Source of the DNA: Lachnospiraceae bacterium
Lineage (GTDB): Bacteria > Bacillota > Clostridia > Lachnospirales > Lachnospiraceae
Assembly (NCBI GenBank): GCA_016286555.1
Contig: JAEETA010000018.1
Location: forward strand, 1-48,266
Reading direction: 5' to 3'
DNA: 48,266 nucleotides
The translations under genes were made by a program, and so were the position numbers. Every line of letters starts with the position of its first letter. Within the stretch, counting starts at the first letter, position 1. The notes beneath the pieces were generated by a model that was not told the DNA's origin, made no database searches, and saw only the letters and a program-made list of their open reading frames with translations. Shown here piece by piece: positions 33,692-42,455 of this stretch.

Positions 33692-34444
33692 ATGTACCGA
33701 TTTTTTACAGATGACAGTCAGATCCATGTGGAGGAAAAACGCGTCATCATCACCGGCAAGGATGTAAACCACATCCGCTCCGTTCTCAGGATGCAGCCGG
33801 GAGATGAGATCAGCGTCATGAACGGGATCGACGGAAGGGATTATCGCTGCGGCATCCTGGAGATGACGGAGAACGAGGTCCTCTGTGAACTGCGCTTTAT
33901 CCGGGAAGCGGACAACGAGCTTCCCATTGAAGTGGTGCTTTACCAGGGACTCCCCAAGTCCGACAAGATGGAACTGATCCTGCAAAAATGCGTAGAGCTG
34001 GGAGTGGCCCGCGTGGTCCCCGTCTCCATGAAGCGCTGCGTCATGAAGCTGGATCCCAAAAAGGAAAGTTCCCGCATCGCCCGCTGGCAGAGTATCGCGG
34101 AAGCGGCGGCCAAGCAGAGCAAGCGAGGCATCATCCCTGAGGTGGGAAATGTGCTGACCTTCGGCGCTGCCGTGGAGGAAGCAAAATCCTATGACCGGAT
34201 CCTTCTCCCCTATGAAATGGCGGAGGGAATGGAGCGCACCAGACAGATCCTGGAAAGCATCCGTCCGGGAGAGCGCGTGGCCGTCTTCATCGGCCCCGAA
34301 GGGGGCTTTGATCCCGAGGAGGTGGAGCGCGCTGTAGCTGTCGGCGCAGAATCCATCACATTGGGGAAGCGCATTTTGCGCACCGAGACTGCAGGAATGG
34401 TAGTCCTGTCCTGGCTGGGCTATCTGACGGAAGGGAAAGTATAA
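33692..34444 (+). CDS. rsmE: 16S rRNA (uracil(1498)-N(3))-methyltransferase
   Basis: Methylates U1498 in the decoding region of 16S rRNA. An N-terminal PUA-like domain (HIRSVLRMQPGDEISVMNG) is followed by a SPOUT (trefoil knot) domain. Markers are LYQGLPKSDKMELILQKCVE, ELGVARVVPVSMKRCV, FIGPEGGFDPEEVE and TLGKRILRTETAGMVVLSWL. Length 250 is normal. It is 7 bases upstream of the desulfurase gene, so prmA-rsmE-desulfurase-thiI likely form one transcript. Confidence 0.96.
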   Translation: MYRFFTDDSQIHVEEKRVIITGKDVNHIRSVLRMQPGDEISVMNGIDGRDYRCGILEMTENEVLCELRFIREADNELPIEVVLYQGLPKSDKMELILQKCVELGVARVVPVSMKRCVMKLDPKKESSRIARWQSIAEAAAKQSKRGIIPEVGNVLTFGAAVEEAKSYDRILLPYEMAEGMERTRQILESIRPGERVAVFIGPEGGFDPEEVERAVAVGAESITLGKRILRTETAGMVVLSWLGYLTEGKV

Positions 34445-34451
34445 AAAAGGA

Positions 34452-35672
34452 ATGACGGAAATCTATTTGGACAATTCCGCCACCACCATGGTGGCTCCTC
34501 AGGTGGCGGATCGCATGCACGAGGTCATGACCTCCTATTACGGGAATCCCTCCAGCATGCACAGCAAGGGTGTGGAGGCGGAGCGCCTCATCCGCGAGGC
34601 TTCCCGGACCCTGGCGGGGATCCTGAAATGTAATGAAAAACAGATCATCTACACCGCCGGCGGCACCGGCGCCGACAACCTGGCCATCCTGGGAGCGGCC
34701 AGAGCAAAGGCCCGTAGCGGCAAGCATCTCATCACCACGAAGATCGAGCATCCTGCGGTGCTTCAGTCCATGAAATGCCTGGAGGATGAGGGATTTACCG
34801 TGACCTGCCTGGATGTGGATGCCTGCGGCCACATCAGTTTGGATGCCCTCTCCGAGGCCATCACTCCGGAAACGACACTCGTGTCGATCATGCATACCAA
34901 CAATGAGATCGGCGCATTGCAGGATCTGTCCGCCATCGGCGAACTCATCAAATCCCGGAATCCCCAGACCCTCTTTCATGTGGATGCGGTCCAGGGTTTT
35001 GGCAAGACGGTGATCCTTCCCAAGCGTCTGCACATCGATCTTCTTTCCGCCAGCGGACACAAGATCCACGGCCCCAAGGGTGTGGGCTTCCTCTATGTGG
35101 GAGAGGGGGTCAGACTCCTGCCCATTTCCTACGGCGGCGGGCAGCAGGGCGGAATCCAGAACGGTACGGAAAATGTCCCCGGCATCGTGGGCATGGCCAT
35201 GGCAGCAGGCCTTCTCTATGAACATCTGGAGGAGGATACCGAACGTCTCTATGATCTGAAGGTGCGTCTGATCCGCGGCGTCGCGGACCTGACGGGGGTT
35301 CATGTAAACGGCCTGATCCCCGTGGGAGAACGGAGCCTGCCTGAGGACCGGTGTGTGACTGTCCGGGACGAGAAACTCACCGTGCTGGGAACGGCGCCTC
35401 ATGTGATCTCCGTATCCTTTGCGGGGGTCCGCAGCGAAGTGCTGCTCCACACCCTGGAGGAGGACGGTATCTACGTCTCTGCCGGCAGTGCCTGCTCCAC
35501 CCACAAAAAGGCCACATCCGCAACCCTTACCGCCATCGGTTTAAACGAGAGTCTTGCGGAATCCACCCTGCGCTTTTCCACCTCCGTGTACACCACGCCG
35601 GAGGAGATCGACGCAACAATAAATGCCATCCGGACCAAACTTCCGGTGCTTCAGAGGTATACGAGAAATTGA
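34452..35672 (+). CDS. Cysteine desulfurase, NifS/NifZ type
   Basis: PLP enzyme releasing sulfur from cysteine as a protein persulfide. Fold type I markers are EIYLDNSATTMVAPQVADRM, YTAGGTGADNLAI, SIMHTNNEIGALQDL and the PLP-lysine K204 in SASGHKIHGPKGVG. The persulfide Cys348 is in SAGSACSTHKK. At 406 residues it is slightly long. Its stop overlaps the thiI start (TTGA), the arrangement known for the NifZ-ThiI pair of Bacillus. It is therefore inferred to be the dedicated sulfur donor for s4U formation in tRNA, replacing the missing rhodanese domain of ThiI. Confidence 0.94.
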   Translation: MTEIYLDNSATTMVAPQVADRMHEVMTSYYGNPSSMHSKGVEAERLIREASRTLAGILKCNEKQIIYTAGGTGADNLAILGAARAKARSGKHLITTKIEHPAVLQSMKCLEDEGFTVTCLDVDACGHISLDALSEAITPETTLVSIMHTNNEIGALQDLSAIGELIKSRNPQTLFHVDAVQGFGKTVILPKRLHIDLLSASGHKIHGPKGVGFLYVGEGVRLLPISYGGGQQGGIQNGTENVPGIVGMAMAAGLLYEHLEEDTERLYDLKVRLIRGVADLTGVHVNGLIPVGERSLPEDRCVTVRDEKLTVLGTAPHVISVSFAGVRSEVLLHTLEEDGIYVSAGSACSTHKKATSATLTAIGLNESLAESTLRFSTSVYTTPEEIDATINAIRTKLPVLQRYTRN

Positions 35673-36886
35673 AAAAATCATTGTTTCACACTTTTATCAT
35701 CAAATACGCGGAGATCGGCATCAAGGGCCGGAACCGCTTCCTCTTTGAGGACGCCCTGGTAGACAGGGTGAAAAATGCCCTGCGGGATATGGCGGGGACC
35801 TTTTATCTGCGCAAGACCCCGGGCCGGATCTTCCTGGAGATGAAGGAGGATTTCGACTTTGACGAGGTGGTGGAGCGCCTGGGCAAGGTCTTTGGTACCG
35901 TGGGTATCGCACCGACCTTAAGCCTCGAGGATGAAGGCTTTGAGAAACTGGCGGAACAGGTTGTTTCTTACTGGGGCGATATGTACGGGGATCGGATGAA
36001 CGGGGAGAAGCCCCTGACCTTTAAGGTAAATGCCCGGAGAAACCGGAAGAACTATCCGAAGAATTCCATGGAGATCAATGCGGACCTGGGAGAAGTGCTC
36101 CTGCAGGCTTATCCGCAGCTGAAGGTGGATGTCCACAAGCCCGATATCCTGCTGGAGGTAGAGATTCGTGACCGCATTTATGTGTATTCCGAGATCCTGC
36201 CCGGTCCCGGCGGTATGCCCGTGGGTACCGGCGGCAAGGCAATGCTCCTGCTTTCCGGCGGCATCGATTCTCCCGTGGCAGGCTGGATGATCGCAAAGCG
36301 CGGCGTTACCCTGGATGCGGTGTATTTCAATGCACCGCCCTACACCAGCGAGCGTGCGCTGCAGAAAGTGGTGGATCTGGCCAAGATCGTGTCCGAGTAT
36401 GCGGGCCCCATCAATCTCCACGTCATCAATTTTACCGACATTCAGCTGAAGATCTATGAGCTTTGCCCTCATGAGGAACTGACCATCATCATGCGCCGTT
36501 ACATGATGCGCATCGCAGAGAAGCTGGCCATCGATTCCGGCGCTCTGGGTCTGGTCACCGGCGAGAGCATCGGTCAGGTGGCATCCCAGACCATGGCCAG
36601 CCTGGTGGCTACCAACGAGGTCTGCACCCTGCCTGTCTACCGCCCCGTCATCGCTTTTGACAAGCAGGACATCGTGGAGATCTCCGAGCGCATCGGCACT
36701 TACGAAACCAGCATCCTGCCCTACGAGGACTGCTGCACCATCTTCGTGGCAAAGCACCCCGTCACCAAGCCCAATGTCAACGTGATCCGTCGTCACGAGC
36801 ACAATCTGGACGAGGTCATCGGACCTCTGCTGGAGGCTGCCTTTGAAACGGACCGTGTGATCCGCGTGGGGGAGGACGAGGAGTAA
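35669..36886 (+). CDS. thiI: tRNA 4-thiouridine synthetase ThiI (no rhodanese domain)
   Basis: Adenylates U8 of tRNA and inserts sulfur to give 4-thiouridine; in some organisms also serves thiamine synthesis. The start is the TTG at 35669 overlapping the desulfurase stop, which gives LKKSLFHTFIIKYAEIGIKG at the N-terminus. The frame is open a further 318 bases upstream, but that part lies inside the desulfurase gene. Domains: ferredoxin-like and THUMP (about 1-170), then the PP-loop LLLSGGIDSPVAGW (S196-GGIDS). LGLVTGESIGQVASQTMASL and YEDCCTIFVAKHP are also conserved. The 405 residues end without a rhodanese domain. Confidence 0.95.
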   Translation: MKKSLFHTFIIKYAEIGIKGRNRFLFEDALVDRVKNALRDMAGTFYLRKTPGRIFLEMKEDFDFDEVVERLGKVFGTVGIAPTLSLEDEGFEKLAEQVVSYWGDMYGDRMNGEKPLTFKVNARRNRKNYPKNSMEINADLGEVLLQAYPQLKVDVHKPDILLEVEIRDRIYVYSEILPGPGGMPVGTGGKAMLLLSGGIDSPVAGWMIAKRGVTLDAVYFNAPPYTSERALQKVVDLAKIVSEYAGPINLHVINFTDIQLKIYELCPHEELTIIMRRYMMRIAEKLAIDSGALGLVTGESIGQVASQTMASLVATNEVCTLPVYRPVIAFDKQDIVEISERIGTYETSILPYEDCCTIFVAKHPVTKPNVNVIRRHEHNLDEVIGPLLEAAFETDRVIRVGEDEE

Positions 36887-36960
36887 AGAAAAAGCGCATC
36901 CTCCGCCTACGGAGAACACGCTTGTTCTGTACGAACCGTGGTCCTTGGAAAACAACATAC

Positions 36961-36987
36961 AAAAAGAGCCCGGATCACTCCGGGCTC
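36961..36987 (-). terminator. Intrinsic terminator of the HPr-like gene
   Basis: On the minus strand GAGCCCGGA pairs with TCCGGGCTC around GTGA, followed by TTTTT. On the plus side, thiI is followed by a weaker hairpin AAGCG-CTCCG...CGGAG-CGCTT (36892-36922). Confidence 0.85.
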
Positions 36988-37003
36988 TCTGTAGCAAACC
37001 GAT

Positions 37004-37234
37004 TTATACGATATACTGCTCCAGGACCTTCATAACGTCCTCAGCGCCACCCTCGGTGTGAATGTTCAGGTCGATGGGCTTGGACAGATCCAGGGAGAAG
37101 ATACCCATGATGGACTTGGCATCGATGACATAGCGTCCGGATACCAGATCGAAGTCATAATCAAACTTGGTTACGTCGTTGACAAAGGATTTTACCTTGT
37201 CGATGGAATTCAGGGAAATTTTTACAGTCTTCAT
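37004..37234 (-). CDS. HPr-like protein lacking the phosphoacceptor His loop
   Basis: 76 residues with the HPr fold pattern but with the His15 loop replaced. The region after the first strand reads SIDKVKSFVNDVTKFDYDFD, with no His and several residues fewer than in HPr. The HprK site is retained as Ser41 in IDAKSIMGIFSLDLSKPI, aligning with Ser46. It therefore cannot work as a PTS phosphocarrier but might be a substrate or decoy for HprK and a CcpA partner. It is monocistronic with a strong promoter (TTGACT-N17-TATGAT) and terminator, suggesting steady high expression. It diverges from mtaB. Confidence 0.85.
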   Translation of the reverse strand: MKTVKISLNSIDKVKSFVNDVTKFDYDFDLVSGRYVIDAKSIMGIFSLDLSKPIDLNIHTEGGAEDVMKVLEQYIV

Positions 37235-37297
37235 AGTCGGTTACCTCCTGTGAGTTTCCTAATTATCTGTTCTTCACTATTCGTTTGCTACGCCCCC

Positions 37298-37326
37298 ATC
37301 ATATAGGTGTTTTTTTTAAAAGTCAA
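37298..37326 (-). promoter_or_regulatory. Sigma-A promoter of the HPr-like gene
   Basis: On the minus strand TTGACT, exactly 17 bases with an A/T-rich spacer, then TATGAT. It points at the HPr-like gene ~60 bases away. Confidence 0.82.
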
Positions 37327-37334
37327 GAAATATT

Positions 37335-38813
37335 ATGAAAACCATCGCATTTCACAACCTCGGCTGCAAAGTAAATTCCTATGAACTGGACTGTATGATA
37401 CAAAGTGCCCAATCCAGAGGGTACAATATCGTGGATTTTACGCAGATTGCCGACATTTATGTCATCAATACCTGCACAGTGACCAACATCGCCGACCGCA
37501 AGAGCCGTCAGATGCTGCATCGGGCAAAACAGCGTAACCCGGAAGCTCTGGTGGTGGCCGTGGGCTGCTATGTCCAGACAGATCCTGCGGGCGTGCAGGC
37601 TGACCCCAGTGTGGATCTGGCCATCGGCAACAATCACAAGGGCGAATACCTGGACCTTATTGAGGAAGTGCTCCGTGATCAAGAACAGTTGCCGGAGGAT
37701 GTTTCCTCCCGTGAGAACGGGGCAGGAAGAGGCGCCGCAAACCTTGCGCAGCCCGCAGGCGCAAACGCCGCGGCCGGTGCCTCTACCCGTATGGTCCGCC
37801 AGGACGGCAAGGAACTATGCTCCTACGAGGAAATGCATCTGCAGCGGCCCTCCGAGCACACCAGAGCCTACATCAAGATCCAGGACGGCTGCAACCAGTT
37901 CTGCACTTACTGTGCCATTCCCTACGCCAGAGGCAGAGTCCGCAGCAGGGGAAGAGATGACATTCTCGCCGAGATCCGGGATGTGGTGGCACACGGCTGC
38001 AAAGAGATCGTCCTTACCGGCATCCACATCAGCTCCTACGGCATTGATTTTGACCGGGATGCATGGCTGGCGGGGGAAGCGGTCCCTACCAGAAAAGGTC
38101 CTTCCGGTGCCGCAGATTACGGCGGCAGCAGCCTGCTGACGGACCTTCTGGAGTATATCTGCGATGTGGAAGGCCTGGAGCGGGTGCGCATCAGCTCCCT
38201 GGAGCCCCGTCTCATCACCGGGGAAACTGCCCGCCGCATGGCGGCTTTGCCAAAGCTCTGCCCCCATTTCCACCTTTCTCTGCAGAGCGGCTGCGACGCA
38301 ACCCTGTATCGCATGAACCGAAAGTACAACACCGCGGATTTTGCCCGCAGCGTGGAGATCCTTCGTTCCGTCTTCGATCGTCCTGCCATTACAACTGACG
38401 TGATCGTCGGTTTTCCGGGGGAGACGGAAGAAGAGTTTGCACAGACCCTGGAATTCCTGCGGCAGATCTGCTTTTACGAGATGCATGTGTTCAAATACTC
38501 CAGACGGAAAGGCACCGTGGCGGATCGCCTGCCGAACCAGTGCACCGCAGAGGTGAAAAACGAACGCAGTGATATCCTCCTGCAGCTGACGGAGGAGCAG
38601 TCCGAAACTTTCCGGGAAAAATACCTGGGACAGTCCGCGCAGGTCCTCTGGGAGGAGGATGTGACCATCGGCGGAAAGGCCATGACCGTAGGCCATACCC
38701 CGGATTATGTGCGGATCGCCGTGCCTGCGGCGGAGGGCCTTGTGGGAACCCTTTCCCGGGTTACCGTCACCGGATTTCTGGAATCCGATCTTATGGTAGG
38801 AACCCTTGAATAA
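37335..38813 (+). CDS. mtaB: tRNA (t6A37) C2-methylthiotransferase MtaB
   Basis: Radical-SAM enzyme converting t6A37 to ms2t6A37 in ANN-decoding tRNAs. The N-terminal MTTase domain starts TIAFHNLGCKVNSYELD, with further cluster Cys in VINTCTVTNIADRKSRQ and VAVGCYVQTDP. The radical-SAM cluster is C186-x3-C190-x2-C193 in DGCNQFCTYCAIPYARG. TRAM-like C-terminus. At 492 residues it is longer than usual. Two insertions explain this: an Ala/Gly-rich stretch near 125-160 and a second around 235-265 in the radical-SAM domain. The ribosome site is weak (CAAGAAATATT). A leftward promoter overlaps its upstream region. Confidence 0.95.
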   Translation: MKTIAFHNLGCKVNSYELDCMIQSAQSRGYNIVDFTQIADIYVINTCTVTNIADRKSRQMLHRAKQRNPEALVVAVGCYVQTDPAGVQADPSVDLAIGNNHKGEYLDLIEEVLRDQEQLPEDVSSRENGAGRGAANLAQPAGANAAAGASTRMVRQDGKELCSYEEMHLQRPSEHTRAYIKIQDGCNQFCTYCAIPYARGRVRSRGRDDILAEIRDVVAHGCKEIVLTGIHISSYGIDFDRDAWLAGEAVPTRKGPSGAADYGGSSLLTDLLEYICDVEGLERVRISSLEPRLITGETARRMAALPKLCPHFHLSLQSGCDATLYRMNRKYNTADFARSVEILRSVFDRPAITTDVIVGFPGETEEEFAQTLEFLRQICFYEMHVFKYSRRKGTVADRLPNQCTAEVKNERSDILLQLTEEQSETFREKYLGQSAQVLWEEDVTIGGKAMTVGHTPDYVRIAVPAAEGLVGTLSRVTVTGFLESDLMVGTLE

Positions 38814-38896
38814 TCGTAAATTGTGGCGTATGATGTAGAGTAGTGTGCCTAACTATGCAGATGGCACGAGTGAATGCAGTAATGCGAGGAAAAATA

Positions 38897-39157
38897 ATGC
38901 AAAAGCTGGAGAATACCCAATATTTCGAAGTGGTTGATTCCCAGGTGGAGGCAGGTGCCGTTCTGGAGTCCGTGTACCAGTCTCTCCAGGAGAAGGGATA
39001 CAACCCGGTGAACCAGATCGTGGGATACATCATGAGCGGAGATCCCACCTACATCACCAGTCATAAGGGTGCCAGAAGTCTCATCATGAAGGTGGAGAGA
39101 GACGAGCTGGTGGAGGAGCTTCTGGAGGCATACATCGCCGGCAGAGGCTGGAACTGA
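38897..39157 (+). CDS. ireB: IreB family regulatory phosphoprotein
   Basis: An 86-residue protein (UPF0297/YrzL), in enterococci a substrate of the IreK Ser/Thr kinase affecting cell-wall stress and cephalosporin tolerance. The start [16 protein letters not shown] has GAGGAAAAATA upstream; the upstream in-frame ATG adds unconserved residues. Conserved segments are [31 protein letters not shown] and [22 protein letters not shown]. Its stop overlaps the ruvX start by one base (TGATG), in the conserved ireB-ruvX-yrzB string. Confidence 0.95.
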   Translation: MQKLENTQYFEVVDSQVEAGAVLESVYQSLQEKGYNPVNQIVGYIMSGDPTYITSHKGARSLIMKVERDELVEELLEAYIAGRGWN

Positions 39158-39588
39158 TGCGTATACTCGGGCTGGATTACGGCTCCCGCACCGTCGGGGT
39201 AGCCGTCAGCGATCCTTTGATGATCACCGCACAGGGCGTGGAGATCATCCGAAGGGACCGGGAGAGTGCGCTGCGTCGCACCCTCGCCCGTATTGAGGAG
39301 CTGATTCAGGAGTATGAAGTGGACCGGATCGTACTGGGCCTGCCCCTCAATATGGACGACTCCGAGGGCCCCAGGGCAGAGGCTACCCGGGAGTTTAAGG
39401 AAAAGCTGGAGCGCAGAACGGGACTGCCCGTGATCCTGGTGGACGAGCGACTGACCACGGTGGAGGCCGACGAAGTGATGATCGAGGCCGGTCTGGATCG
39501 CACCCAGCGCAAAAAGCATGTGGACCGCATCGCGGCCCAGCTCATTTTGCAGGATTACATGAATTCACAAACAAACCGACAGGAATGA
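39157..39588 (+). CDS. ruvX: Holliday junction resolvase-like protein RuvX (YqgF)
   Basis: RNase H-fold nuclease; in the family linked to Holliday junction resolution and/or pre-16S rRNA 5' end maturation. [19 protein letters not shown] contains the first acidic residue (D7). IVLGLPLNMDDSEGPRAE and VILVDERLTTVEADEVM supply the others, and KKHVDRIAAQLILQDYM closes the domain. Length 143 is normal. It is translationally coupled to ireB. Confidence 0.95.
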   Translation: MRILGLDYGSRTVGVAVSDPLMITAQGVEIIRRDRESALRRTLARIEELIQEYEVDRIVLGLPLNMDDSEGPRAEATREFKEKLERRTGLPVILVDERLTTVEADEVMIEAGLDRTQRKKHVDRIAAQLILQDYMNSQTNRQE

Positions 39589-39628
39589 TATTCCCTAAGG
39601 AAGCGTACACTGATAGGGGGAATCAATA

Positions 39629-39916
39629 ATGGATAACAGTAAATTAGAGAAGATCACATTTCAGCCGGACGGTGACAATCCCGTCGATTTTTTCGTGTTG
39701 GAACAGGCCAGGATCGGGGGCGTGGACTACATCCTGGTGACCGACTTTGAGGAAGGCGACGGTGAGGCGCTGATCCTGCGTGACCTGAGCAAGGAGGGCG
39801 ACGAGGAGAGCCGTTACGAGATCGTATCGGACGATGACGAGCTGGCCGCTCTCGCAGGTGTATTTGAAGACCTTCTGGAGGACGTGGAGCTGGTGAGAGA
39901 TCCCGCGGACGAATAG
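39629..39916 (+). CDS. DUF1292 family protein (YrzB-like)
   Basis: A 95-residue acidic cytoplasmic protein of the UPF0473/YrzB family, which nearly always follows ruvX in Firmicutes. Conserved pattern: KITFQPDGDNPVDFFVLEQARIGGVDYILVTDFEEGDGEALILRD (discontinuously conserved), then a C-terminal DEELAALAGVFEDLLED helix. Function is not established. A leader with small hairpins (39930-39980) separates it from the RNase J gene. Confidence 0.9.
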   Translation: MDNSKLEKITFQPDGDNPVDFFVLEQARIGGVDYILVTDFEEGDGEALILRDLSKEGDEESRYEIVSDDDELAALAGVFEDLLEDVELVRDPADE

Positions 39917-39995
39917 TCCGGTCTTTTGCCGACCCTTCCCGGAAGGAAGTGATCTTCCGAAGGCAGGGTGACCTGCCGGAAATACGGAGGATATT

Positions 39996-41672
39996 TTGAG
40001 TAAGAAAAAATTGGAAACTGTGCCGGGCTCTAAGCTGAAGATCATCCCTTTGGGTGGTCTGGAGCAGATCGGCATGAACATCACTGCCTTCGAGTACGAA
40101 GACAGTATCATTGTGGTGGATTGCGGTCTGGCCTTCCCTGCCGACGATATGCTCGGCATTGATCTGGTCATTCCCGATGTCACCTATCTGAAGGAAAACA
40201 TCGACCGGGTGAAGGGCTTTGTCATCACCCACGGTCACGAGGACCACATCGGCTCCATCCCTTACGTTCTGAAGGATGTGAACGTGCCCATCTATGCGAC
40301 GCGTCTGACCATGGGCCTCATTGAGAACAAACTGACCGAGCATGCCATGATGGATGTGGTCCGCCGCAAGGTGGTGAAGTTCGGTCAGACCATTACCCTG
40401 GGGAGCTTTCGGGTAGAGTTTATCCGCACCAACCACAGCATTGTGGACGCGGCAGCTCTGGCAATCTATTCTCCCGCAGGTATCGTGGTGCACACCGGAG
40501 ACTTTAAGGTGGACTATACTCCCGTCTTCGGCGATGCCATCGATCTGCAGCGCTTTGCGGAGCTGGGCAAAAAGGGCGTGCTGGCTCTGCTGTGCGACTC
40601 CACCAATGCTGAGCGCCCCGGTTTTACCCCTTCCGAGAAAACGGTGGGCAGAACCTTTGATACCCTCTTCGAGGAGCACAAGGACACCAGGATCCTGGTG
40701 GCAACCTTCGCTTCCAATGTGGACCGGGTGCAGCAGATCATCAACAGCGCATACAAATTCGGTCGCAAGGTAGCTGTGGAAGGCCGCAGCATGGTGAACA
40801 TCATCGATGTTGCGCAGCGCCTGGGCTGCATCAAGATCCCGGAGAACACCCTGGTGGATGCCGAGATCCTGAAGACCGTTCCCAGAGAAAAACAGGTCAT
40901 CATCACCACCGGAAGCCAGGGCGAGAGCATGGCTGCCCTGAGCCGTATGGCGGAAGGGACTCACCGCAAGATCAGCGTGGGCGTGGGTGATACCGTGATC
41001 TTCTCTTCTCATCCCATCCCGGGCAATGAGAAGTCCGTCACCAAGATCATCAACAGACTCCTGCAAAAAGGGGCCGACGTGGTGTTCCAGGACGTACACG
41101 TTTCCGGACACGCATGTCAGGAAGAGATCAAGCTGATCTATGCCCTGGTGCAGCCTAAATATTCCATACCTGTCCACGGAGAGTACAAGCATCTCAAGGC
41201 CCAGGCAAAGCTGGCCATGGAGCTTGGAATCCCAAAGGAGCGGGTGCTCATTCTGAAGTCCGGTGATGTGCTGGAGCTGAATGAGGAGGAGGCTGCCGTT
41301 ACGGGACAGGTTCCCGTGGGCGACATTCTGGTGGACGGCCTCGGCGTAGGCGACGTGGGCAATGTGGTGCTTCGCGATCGTCAGCATCTGGCGGAGGACG
41401 GTGTCATGATCATCGTCATGACCCTGCAGCAGTACAACGGTGCTTTGCTGGCAGGTCCCGACCTGGTGTCCAGAGGTTTCGTCTATGTGAAGGAGTCCGA
41501 TGCACTGATGGAAGAGGCCCGTCTGGTGGCCGAGGATACGCTGGTGGACTGCCTGGAGCGCGGCGCCGACTGGAACCGCATCAAGTCCGCACTGAAGGAC
41601 GCCCTCAGCGAGTTTATCTGGAAGAAGACCAAGAGACGTCCCATGATCCTGCCCATCATTCAGGAGGTGTAA
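39996..41672 (+). CDS. rnjA: Ribonuclease J
   Basis: Dual 5'-3' exonuclease/endonuclease of the metallo-beta-lactamase family, central to RNA decay and rRNA maturation. IIPLGGLEQIGMNITAFEYED opens the fold. The zinc motif is FVITHGHEDHIGSIPYV (HxHxDH), then VEFIRTNHSIVDAAALAI and HTGDFKVDYTP. The beta-CASP part includes LLCDSTNAERPGFTPSEKTVG and TGSQGESMAALSRMA. The family C-terminal motif is HVSGHACQEEIKLIYALVQPKY. The start is TTG with a GGAGG site. At 558 residues it is full length. The neighbouring ylbF belongs to the RNase Y-linked machinery. Confidence 0.95.
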   Translation: MSKKKLETVPGSKLKIIPLGGLEQIGMNITAFEYEDSIIVVDCGLAFPADDMLGIDLVIPDVTYLKENIDRVKGFVITHGHEDHIGSIPYVLKDVNVPIYATRLTMGLIENKLTEHAMMDVVRRKVVKFGQTITLGSFRVEFIRTNHSIVDAAALAIYSPAGIVVHTGDFKVDYTPVFGDAIDLQRFAELGKKGVLALLCDSTNAERPGFTPSEKTVGRTFDTLFEEHKDTRILVATFASNVDRVQQIINSAYKFGRKVAVEGRSMVNIIDVAQRLGCIKIPENTLVDAEILKTVPREKQVIITTGSQGESMAALSRMAEGTHRKISVGVGDTVIFSSHPIPGNEKSVTKIINRLLQKGADVVFQDVHVSGHACQEEIKLIYALVQPKYSIPVHGEYKHLKAQAKLAMELGIPKERVLILKSGDVLELNEEEAAVTGQVPVGDILVDGLGVGDVGNVVLRDRQHLAEDGVMIIVMTLQQYNGALLAGPDLVSRGFVYVKESDALMEEARLVAEDTLVDCLERGADWNRIKSALKDALSEFIWKKTKRRPMILPIIQEV

Positions 41673-41679
41673 GCACCCG

Positions 41680-42003
41680 ATGGATGCCAAGGTTGAAGCA
41701 AAAAATGAAGAGCTGATCGCAGCCATCAAGGACTCGGAATGCTACCGGGAGTATCGCAGGCAACTGGAGCGGGTGAAACAGGAACCGGCCCTGAAAGCCC
41801 AGATCGATGAATTCCGCCGGAAGAACTTCGAGCTGAACATGGCGGATGAGACGGATCTTCTCCGGATGACCCGCTTTCAGGAGGAGTACCGGGATTTCCG
41901 TCAGAATCCTCTGGTGGACGATTTTCTGGCTGCGGAGCTGGATTTTTGCCGTATGATACAGCGTCTGGAGATGCATCTTGTAGATGCGCTGGACTTCCAA
42001 TAG
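41680..42003 (+). CDS. ylbF: YlbF family regulator
   Basis: A 107-residue all-helical protein of the YlbF/YmcA group. In Bacillus, YlbF with YmcA and YaaT forms a complex affecting RNase Y and developmental decisions. Family pattern: EELIAAIKDSECYREYRRQ, LKAQIDEFRRKNFELN and FQEEYRDFRQNPLVDDFLAAEL. It is 7 bases after rnjA and 11 before the MltG-like gene, so it is part of one transcript. Confidence 0.9.
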   Translation: MDAKVEAKNEELIAAIKDSECYREYRRQLERVKQEPALKAQIDEFRRKNFELNMADETDLLRMTRFQEEYRDFRQNPLVDDFLAAELDFCRMIQRLEMHLVDALDFQ

Positions 42004-42014
42004 GAGCGTAAAAC

Positions 42015-42455
42015 ATGGGTAATAAATACCTGTCTGTCCTGGGTGGTATCCTGGATCTGATCTTCCGGGTCACCCTCTGGGCCGTCATCATATATGGGAT
42101 CTATACCTACGCGGGCCGCTGCTATGAGTACGGTTACCGCATTTATACGGAGCCACCCATCTCTCTGACCTATGGCCGGGATGTGAAGGTGACCATCCCC
42201 GTGGATACGTCACCGAAGGAGCTGGGCCAGATCTTTGAGGACAACGGCCTCACCAGGGACGCGCTCCTTTTTACCCTGCAGTACTACTGTTCCGAGTACA
42301 AGGCCGATGTGACTTTCGGATCCTACACCTTTAACACTGCCATGACCGCGGAGGAAATGTTCGCACTGATGGCAGGGGAAGGACCGGAGGTTTCGGAGGA
42401 GGCACAGGCCCTCTCCGAGGATGTGACGAATGGAGGACTCGCCCCGAATGAGTGA
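42015..42455 (+). CDS. MltG-like N-terminal membrane protein without catalytic domain
   Basis: 146 residues: one transmembrane helix (~10-32, GGILDLIFRVTLWAVIIYGIY), then an extracytoplasmic region. That region matches the LysM-like N-terminal part of the endolytic transglycosylase MltG: VKVTIPVDTSPKELGQIFEDNGLTRDALLF and VTFGSYTFNTAMTAEEMFALMAGEG. The YceG/MltG catalytic domain, with its Glu, is absent. The frame ends cleanly, with a Ser/Glu-rich tail overlapping the next gene, so this looks like a stable short form rather than a fresh truncation. It might bind glycan strands or regulate a full MltG elsewhere. Confidence 0.7.
   Translation: MGNKYLSVLGGILDLIFRVTLWAVIIYGIYTYAGRCYEYGYRIYTEPPISLTYGRDVKVTIPVDTSPKELGQIFEDNGLTRDALLFTLQYYCSEYKADVTFGSYTFNTAMTAEEMFALMAGEGPEVSEEAQALSEDVTNGGLAPNE

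Noticed and set aside
35351..35668. Longer thiI reading frame starting inside the desulfurase gene
   Set aside because: Only the part from the TTG at 35669 matches ThiI; the upstream part overlaps the conserved desulfurase C-terminus in another frame.
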